DNA from: SAT2750 sp963581185
Lineage (GTDB): Bacteria > Planctomycetota > Planctomycetia > Pirellulales > Pirellulaceae
Assembly (NCBI GenBank): GCA_963581185.1
Contig: CAUZOB010000076.1
Location: 1-20,838, forward strand
DNA: 20,838 nt
Direction: 5' to 3'
Positions 15,791-20,838 of the stretch are shown in pieces. The notes below the pieces were generated by a model. The model was not told where the DNA came from and did not search any database. It worked only from the letters and a program-made list of their open reading frames with translations. The translations under genes and the position numbers were made by a program. Position 1 is the first letter of the stretch. Every line of letters begins with the position of its first letter.

Positions 15791-17740
15791 CTAGCTGAAC
15801 AGATTGCTCAATTGGGCAACAATCTTATCTCCCGCTGTCCAGCAGCCGGTAATCAACATGCCCACGGCCGACGCCCAGAGGAGCATATCCCATGACTTGC
15901 CGGGGGTCACTCGCTTGTCACCCTTGTAATAGCGGAAGTAGATGGCAGCGGCAGCCACCATCGGTAGCATAATGCCTTGCATCGTCCCGCTAAGCAGGAC
16001 TGCAACGACCGGCTTAAAGCCCACGATTGAGGTGATTCCGCAAATCGCGGGCAAGATCACGCACATTCGCTTCACATTCTTGCGATAGGACTTTTCGGAA
16101 TCCTCGATGAAACCGAGCGTGCGGAGTACGTCTGAGAGCACTCGGGCATTCCCGGCACTGGCAACAAAGAAGGTTGAATAGAGCACGGCAAAGGCACCAA
16201 ACAGGAACAGTGATTCTGCAACCTGCCCAAAGACAGGCCGGTACATCACTCCCAGCGACCTGATCATCTCGTCGCCGGCCGGTGAAAGTTGAATACGATG
16301 CAGGATTGCCGTGCCGAGCATATAGAAGGCGATCGTGGCAAATGTGTAGATGACCATCGAACACCAAGCGTCCCAACGCAGGACCCGCATCCATCCCCGT
16401 GCCCGCGCGCCCCAGGCGTCCGTATCGTCACGCGGTCCGGTAAAACGGGCATAGCCGTGTTCCATGCACCAGTACGGATAGGCGATCAACTCAGCGGCGC
16501 CCACACCAATGATCCCGAAAGTAGCCAGGGCCGTGGCCAGGGCCTTCCACCACTCCCCTTCCGGCAAGCTAAATGTGAGTCCCGAGAGGAATTCACTACT
16601 TGTGATCCGCCAGGTATCGGCAGAACTCAGTGTCTGCAGTCCCAACACATTCACAATCGTGACCAATGTGAAGAGGCCAACAAGCGTCGTCGTAAAGGTC
16701 TGGATAAAGCTATAGCGACCAATCACAAGTAGCAGGATCGTGATGACGGTCAGCAAGGCTGTCCAGATGTTGGGATCGATCCGGTTGGTGGCCGGCTGAA
16801 ATGTCAGGGCAGCAACATAGGATGAGATAAAGTCGGCCGCCTCAGGACCCAGTAAGTCAGCCGCTGCCATCACCGGGGCGCGGGCTTCGTCCCGCTTGAC
16901 GACCAAGGCCTTGTTTCCTTCCGTCGCCAACTCCTCAGCTGGCATACCCGCCAACTGTACTTCCAATGCCACCCATTCTGCCAAGTCACCCCTCGGCAAG
17001 AGTTTATGGTAGATCTGATGGGACGGCGTATCGCGACTCGCTTCGGCAACCTGCTGGAGGTCCGCCTTGAGCTTCAGCAACTGCTGCTTCTTCTGGCCGG
17101 CGACGTTTCCCGCCTCAAGTTCCAGGTAGCTGTCAATCGACTGCGTGTGTAGCGGCGAGATTTGCGCCACCAGTTCTGATTTCTGTTCTTCATCGCCCGC
17201 CATGTGCTGCCACGTCCCTCGCAGCACAGTCAGTTGTGTTTCCGCCTCGCGGTAATCGTTGTAGGACCGACCGCGGTCAGTGATCGGAATACTGATCGAC
17301 AAGGCCTGCCCAACACCGCCGACAATGCCCCCTAGCGCGCACATGATGGCCACGAACATTACCAGCCAATACCAGATGATCAGATGCCCGCGACCGATTC
17401 GCGGGCCCGGCAATGCGGCCAGGCCGGCAAACGTCGTCTTGCCATTAATGATGCTGTACCGACCAAGTTCAACCTGGACAAATACCTTGATCACGCAACC
17501 CAGCAGGATCAGCCAGAGCAGGGACATGCCCGCGTCTGCTCCGGTCTTGGTCGTGGCAATCAGTTCACCGGAGCCAACGATCGAACCGGCAATAATCAGG
17601 CCGGGGCCGAGTTGCTTGAGGACGCCGACGACAGTCGTGGGCGGATCAAGCGTGGTGATTTCTGACGACCCTGTTTCACTGGCGGCCGCATCGGCTTGGC
17701 CATCATCCGACGGCACCTGGTCCAAGTCGTCCGAGCTCAT
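15791..17740 (-). CDS. Nramp-like divalent cation transporter with large soluble insert
   Basis: A 649-residue membrane protein. After a polar, acidic N-terminus (~1-40) come Nramp-like helices: LKQLGPGLIIAGSIVGSGEL, then LLWLILLGCVIKVFVQVELG and RYSIINGKT. The usual TM1 metal motif DPGN is replaced by GSGE, so the substrate may differ from Mn2+/Fe2+. Between the fourth and fifth hydrophobic regions (residues ~152-322) lies a ~170-residue hydrophilic, partly coiled-coil insert (EAETQLTVLRG, QKKQQLLKLKADLQQVAEA). The second half has several more helices, including GVGAAELIAYPYWCMEHGY and STFFVASAGNARVLSDVLR. The frame is open 30 codons upstream, but ATG 17740 has GGAG 6 bases ahead. It is followed on the same strand by thrC. 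Confidence 0.8.
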   Translation of the reverse strand: MSSDDLDQVPSDDGQADAAASETGSSEITTLDPPTTVVGVLKQLGPGLIIAGSIVGSGELIATTKTGADAGMSLLWLILLGCVIKVFVQVELGRYSIINGKTTFAGLAALPGPRIGRGHLIIWYWLVMFVAIMCALGGIVGGVGQALSISIPITDRGRSYNDYREAETQLTVLRGTWQHMAGDEEQKSELVAQISPLHTQSIDSYLELEAGNVAGQKKQQLLKLKADLQQVAEASRDTPSHQIYHKLLPRGDLAEWVALEVQLAGMPAEELATEGNKALVVKRDEARAPVMAAADLLGPEAADFISSYVAALTFQPATNRIDPNIWTALLTVITILLLVIGRYSFIQTFTTTLVGLFTLVTIVNVLGLQTLSSADTWRITSSEFLSGLTFSLPEGEWWKALATALATFGIIGVGAAELIAYPYWCMEHGYARFTGPRDDTDAWGARARGWMRVLRWDAWCSMVIYTFATIAFYMLGTAILHRIQLSPAGDEMIRSLGVMYRPVFGQVAESLFLFGAFAVLYSTFFVASAGNARVLSDVLRTLGFIEDSEKSYRKNVKRMCVILPAICGITSIVGFKPVVAVLLSGTMQGIMLPMVAAAAIYFRYYKGDKRVTPGKSWDMLLWASAVGMLITGCWTAGDKIVAQLSNLFS

Positions 17741-17795
17741 CCGATTCTCCGGCCAACTGTTGTTGTATTGAGAATTCTGTACCGTAACTAACTTG

Positions 17796-17813
17796 GCTGG
17801 TCCTGACCAGCCT
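17796..17813. promoter_or_regulatory. palindrome in the divergent gap, candidate operator
   Basis: GGCTGGTC and GACCAGCC form a perfect 8-base inverted repeat around CT, immediately followed by a second short palindrome TTGGCCAA (17814-17821). It sits 55 bases before the Nramp-like start and 178 bases before the lipoprotein start, in the 250-base gap 17741-17990. It could be a protein-binding site or a small RNA hairpin. No clear promoter hexamers were found in this gap. Confidence 0.35.
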
Positions 17814-17990
17814 TGGCCAAGATGGACCACTAACTGCCCATGCTTACCCAGCTTTCACAGATCACCATGGCCGACTGTCTATCCGCCCGGCGAAGGAAAT
17901 AATGCCTGCCAACGAGTACTACGTTCAAGAATGAGTTGGTGCGGGACGAAGAACGGATATTGCCGGAGTCGACCGCCAAGGACCGAAGAT

Positions 17991-18251
17991 ATGAATGCGC
18001 TGACACCCCTGCTCGTCGGAGTCGCTTTGATCGTGCTGAGCCTCAGCGGTTGCACAATCTGCCAGAGCCCCTTCGACGACCACTATGCTGCCTACGGCGG
18101 CGTTGTGGAACGAACGGATCGCGCTCAAGGCAGGGTCAATTCCGCTTTCTCAGGAACTCAAGACCCGCCGCCCACGGTCGAAGAAGTGGAGCAGGCTCCC
18201 GAACCAGCCCCAGCGGCTGCCGTCCGTGAGACATCGTTCTTCGGCTTTTGA
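17991..18251 (+). CDS. small planctomycete-type lipoprotein
   Basis: An 86-residue lipoprotein. The signal (MNALTPLLVGVALIVLSLSG) ends in a good lipobox LSGC with Cys21, followed three residues on by Cys24 (CTIC). A short conserved-looking segment follows (SPFDDHYAAYGGVVERTDR, then GRVNSAF), then a Pro/Glu/Ala-rich tail and a terminal SFFGF. Similar small lipoproteins occur in planctomycetes, recognised here from memory; no function is known. ATG 17991 has AAGGA 8 bases upstream; the frame is open further upstream, but that stretch lacks protein-like sequence. It ends 10 bases from the convergent DUF885 gene. Confidence 0.75.
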   Translation: MNALTPLLVGVALIVLSLSGCTICQSPFDDHYAAYGGVVERTDRAQGRVNSAFSGTQDPPPTVEEVEQAPEPAPAAAVRETSFFGF

Positions 18252-18261
18252 TCGCCCTGGA

Positions 18262-20040
18262 CTAGTTGCTCGTTGTAGCGCCGTCTCGAATGTAGCCCGT
18301 GACGTTCTCTTCGAGCACGTCGAGTGGTACGGATCCGCTGCCCAGTACGACAGCATGGAAGTCGCGGATATCAAAGGCGTCCCCCAGTTCCATTTCCGCC
18401 CTCGACCGCAATTCGCGTATCTTCAATTCCCCGATTTTGTAGGCTAGCGCCTGACCCGGCCAGGCGATATAACGATCGACTTCGGCAGTAATGTTGTGGT
18501 GCGACAAGGCTGTGTTCGAGGACATGTAATCGATCGTCTGCTGTCGGGTCCAGCCCTGGTAGTGCATCCCCGTATCCACGACCAGTCGGCACGCACGCCA
18601 CATTTCGTAGCTCAAGCGGCCAAAGTTACTGTAGGGATCCTGGTAAAACCCGACTTCCAGTCCCAAGCGTTCCGCATACAGTGCCCAGCCTTCGACGAAG
18701 ACGGTAAAGCCGGCATACTTACGGAAATTTGGCAGTCCCTCCAGTTCTTGCTGCAGCGCGATCTGCAAATGATGGCCCGGCACAGCCTCGTGCAGCGAGA
18801 GCGCTTCGACCTGGTAGAGAGGCCGGCTCTTGAGGTTGTAGGTATTGATGTAGTAGAAACCTGCTCGGGATTGATCGCCCGGCGGAGGGCTGTAATACGC
18901 AGCAGTTGTCCGAGGGGCGATGTATTCCGGAATCACACGGATCCCGTAGGGCATGCGGGGTAAAGTCTTGAACAGTCGCGGCAGCTGGCCATCCATCCGT
19001 TTAAGGACATAGGCGATTTCCTTTTGCAGCTGCTCCGGCGTGGTGGCGTAAAACTGCGGGGCGGTACGCAGATGATCAAAGAACGCATTCAGCTCCCCGT
19101 CAAACTTGACCTCCTCCATCACCGTCGTCATTTCCTTGCGGATTCGCGCGACTTCACTCAAACCGAGCTGATGGACTTCCTCGGGGGTAATATCGAGTGT
19201 CGAGTATTTCCGCACCCTGTGGCGATAGTATTCGCGCCCCGAAGGTAGACCGGATGCTCCAATCGAACCACGCGCTGCTGGCACATACTCTTGCTCCATG
19301 AAATCCTGAAAGTCCTGGTAGGCAGGGACCACGGAACTCATGATGGCGGCGGTTATCTCCCCGTCCAAATGCTGCTTGTCTTCATCTGAGAAACTGCTGG
19401 GCCAGCGAGTGGCCGGCTCATAGAGCAGACTCTGGCGGGGCTCCGTAACGATGTGGGGCGTTATCGCTCCGTGATAGCCCTCGAGCACGACGGACGGCAA
19501 AACGGCGCCCTTTTCAATTCCAACTCGCATCAGGGCAATGTTCTCGCCGGCGTAGCGCCGAAAGTCACGTAATCGTGCCACGTAATCTTCATACTGCTGG
19601 ACCGTCTTTAGTGGCACCTGTTTCGGCAACTCAGGGAACCAGATATGAAAACCAGAGCGATTGGTGATCGGGATCAAATAGCTCTCAAACTCTAGTTCAC
19701 GGATGTCGTCGTGCTGCAGGCGGAGAAAGATCTTCAAATTCGTGCGACCCTCCGGGGTCAATTGGTCAGCAACGATCTTCTCCGCTCGAACAATGAATTC
19801 TCGACGGGTCTGCAGTCGCCGCTGGTAGTCCTCGACGGTAGCTGAAGCAAGCTTGTCGTTGCTACGCAGGTCTCCGACACTGGTGGCAAAGGTGGGATTC
19901 TCATTCAGGTCGAACTCCCAGGCATCGGCGAGTAAACGCTGCAGTCTCGCATCGGCACTCCCGCGACGTTCGCCAACGGCGCTGTTGGCCATCCAGGCGA
20001 TCCCCGTCATCATCAGCAGGCCATAAAGTACTTTACTCAT
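18262..20040 (-). CDS. DUF885 family metallopeptidase-like protein, exported
   Basis: A 592-residue protein with a signal peptide (MSKVLYGLLMMTGIAWMANS, cleavage near AVG). The DUF885 domain fills the rest: WEFDLNENPTFATSVGD near the start, IPITNRSGFHIWFPELP, SGLPSGREYYRHRVRKYST, the zinc-like motif LHEAVPGHHLQ (His417-Glu418), VEGWALYAERLG, and WPGQALAYKIGELKI near the end. These proteins are probable zinc peptidases; specificity is unknown. The frame is open 79 codons further upstream, but that part overlaps the divergent dipeptidase signal peptide. ATG 20040 has GGGAG 8 bases upstream; ATG 20067 (AGGGA 6 bases upstream) is an alternative. Confidence 0.88.
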   Translation of the reverse strand: MSKVLYGLLMMTGIAWMANSAVGERRGSADARLQRLLADAWEFDLNENPTFATSVGDLRSNDKLASATVEDYQRRLQTRREFIVRAEKIVADQLTPEGRTNLKIFLRLQHDDIRELEFESYLIPITNRSGFHIWFPELPKQVPLKTVQQYEDYVARLRDFRRYAGENIALMRVGIEKGAVLPSVVLEGYHGAITPHIVTEPRQSLLYEPATRWPSSFSDEDKQHLDGEITAAIMSSVVPAYQDFQDFMEQEYVPAARGSIGASGLPSGREYYRHRVRKYSTLDITPEEVHQLGLSEVARIRKEMTTVMEEVKFDGELNAFFDHLRTAPQFYATTPEQLQKEIAYVLKRMDGQLPRLFKTLPRMPYGIRVIPEYIAPRTTAAYYSPPPGDQSRAGFYYINTYNLKSRPLYQVEALSLHEAVPGHHLQIALQQELEGLPNFRKYAGFTVFVEGWALYAERLGLEVGFYQDPYSNFGRLSYEMWRACRLVVDTGMHYQGWTRQQTIDYMSSNTALSHHNITAEVDRYIAWPGQALAYKIGELKIRELRSRAEMELGDAFDIRDFHAVVLGSGSVPLDVLEENVTGYIRDGATTSN

Positions 20041-20155
20041 CGCATGGGCTCCCATTCCGCGTGCCATCTGCTTCCCTACGACTGTATGATGGTCCCTGCG
20101 AGAGTCCTTTTGTAGTACCTCTGACGCAAAGACCTCATCCGGAGTCGGATTGCCC

Positions 20156-20838
20156 ATGACCTTGCGACGCAGCCTGCCAATTGCCTTGTTCTTACTCATG
20201 CTCTCATCCGCAGGTCCCTCATGGGGACAGGATTCGGACCTGGGCCCGATCGTGGTCGGTCCCCGGGCGCATCGCATACACGCATCAACTTATGTTTTCG
20301 ACGGTCACAATGATCTCCCCTGGGCATTACGCACACGTTCATCAACATCCTTCAAGCGTCTGGACATATCCAAGCCACAGCCAGATCTTCATACCGACAT
20401 CCCGCGACTGCACAAGGGAAACGTGGGCGCCCAGTTTTGGAGCGTGTACGTACCGGCCAACACGGCCAACGATGGCACGGCCCTGCTCAAGACGTTGGAA
20501 CAGATCGAACTGGTCCATGCCATGGCCGAAAGGTACCCAGAAACCTTCGCTCTTTGCGGAACCACCGCAGACATACTCAGAGCCCGGCGGGAGAACAAGA
20601 TCGCCAGCCTGATCGGTGTGGAAGGCGGCCATGCGATCGAAGGCTCCATGGCCAACCTTCGTCGACTCTACCAACTAGGCGCACGTTACATGACCTTGAC
20701 GCATTCGGCGACGTTGCCCTGGGCTGATTCCGCAACCGATGAAGCCAAACACCAGGGCCTGACAAAGTTTGGCGAAGCGGTGGTTCATGAAATGAACCGG
20801 CTCGGCATGCTCGTCGATCTCTCACATGTCTCGGCCGA
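20156..20838 (+). CDS. membrane dipeptidase (peptidase family M19), 3' partial
   Basis: The frame runs off the right edge after 227 codons. It starts with a signal peptide (MTLRRSLPIALFLLMLSSAG, cleavage near SWGQ). The M19 domain follows: VFDGHNDLPW with the first zinc pair His51 and Asp53, NVGAQFWSVYVP, GVEGGHAIEGS with the bridging Glu156, ARYMTLTHSATLPWADSA, and LVDLSHVS with His224. M19 enzymes are zinc dipeptidases, many able to cleave L-D or D-L dipeptides. GGAG about 11 bases upstream supports ATG 20156; an internal ATG at 20198 would lose the signal peptide. It diverges from the DUF885 gene across 115 bases, suggesting joint control of periplasmic peptide breakdown. Confidence 0.9.
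   Translation, partial: MTLRRSLPIALFLLMLSSAGPSWGQDSDLGPIVVGPRAHRIHASTYVFDGHNDLPWALRTRSSTSFKRLDISKPQPDLHTDIPRLHKGNVGAQFWSVYVPANTANDGTALLKTLEQIELVHAMAERYPETFALCGTTADILRARRENKIASLIGVEGGHAIEGSMANLRRLYQLGARYMTLTHSATLPWADSATDEAKHQGLTKFGEAVVHEMNRLGMLVDLSHVSA

Noticed and set aside
20041..20277. 79-codon N-terminal extension of the DUF885 protein
   Set aside because: It is antisense to the M19 signal peptide region and would put the export signal inside the protein.

Overview
The window reads as chromosomal DNA of a planctomycete (phylum Planctomycetota), probably Pirellulales-like. The main evidence is protein architecture: a ThuA / NPCBM / PVC-type dehydrogenase / HEAT protein beside a PVC-type CxxCH heme-binding protein, a small lipoprotein starting with a CxxC after its lipobox and carrying an AYGG-then-RTDR pattern, and an Nramp-like transporter with a large soluble insert. 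These assignments come from remembered family signatures, not from a database search. No rRNA, tRNA, CRISPR array, insertion sequence or phage gene was seen. Genes are closely packed, and no gap exceeds about 250 bases.

Layout. (1) 2-5966, plus strand: a tight cluster of a secreted dehydrogenase-like protein (cut by the left edge), a heme-binding HEAT protein, a GH88/GH105-like protein with a degenerate M14-like N-terminal domain, and a 50-codon membrane peptide whose ATG overlaps the preceding stop. This looks like a periplasmic polysaccharide or sugar oxidation unit. (2) 5993-6796, minus: a TerC-family membrane protein. (3) 7002-9890, plus: a secreted beta-helix protein, then selD and a lipoprotein MsrB. 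(4) 9894-10589, minus: queC, convergent with msrB. (5) 10779-14502, plus: lemA, an M48 protease with a TerB-like tail, and a WYL-type regulator. (6) 14506-17740, minus: an Nramp-like transporter followed by threonine synthase. (7) 17991-18251, plus: the small lipoprotein. (8) 18262-20040, minus: a DUF885 metallopeptidase-like protein, divergent from an M19 membrane dipeptidase that runs off the right edge.

The most notable point is selD. A conventional start places the gene just downstream of an in-frame TGA. Reading through that TGA from a GTG with a strong ribosome binding site gives a 348-residue SelD with selenocysteine at position 17, the position of the catalytic Cys17 of the E. coli enzyme. 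A short hairpin with a GG in its loop follows the TGA at the spacing expected of a bacterial SECIS element. The organism therefore probably makes selenoproteins, and its SelD is itself one. Other points worth attention are the apparent split of the PVC dehydrogenase and heme modules into two genes, the inactive-looking carboxypeptidase domain fused to the glycoside hydrolase, the 170-residue insert and missing DPGN motif in the Nramp homologue, and the TerB-like fusion on the LemA partner protease.

Several starts were moved from the longest possible reading frame to a better-supported codon: TerC (ATG 6796), QueC (GTG 10589), Nramp-like (ATG 17740), lipoprotein (ATG 17991) and DUF885 (ATG 20040).
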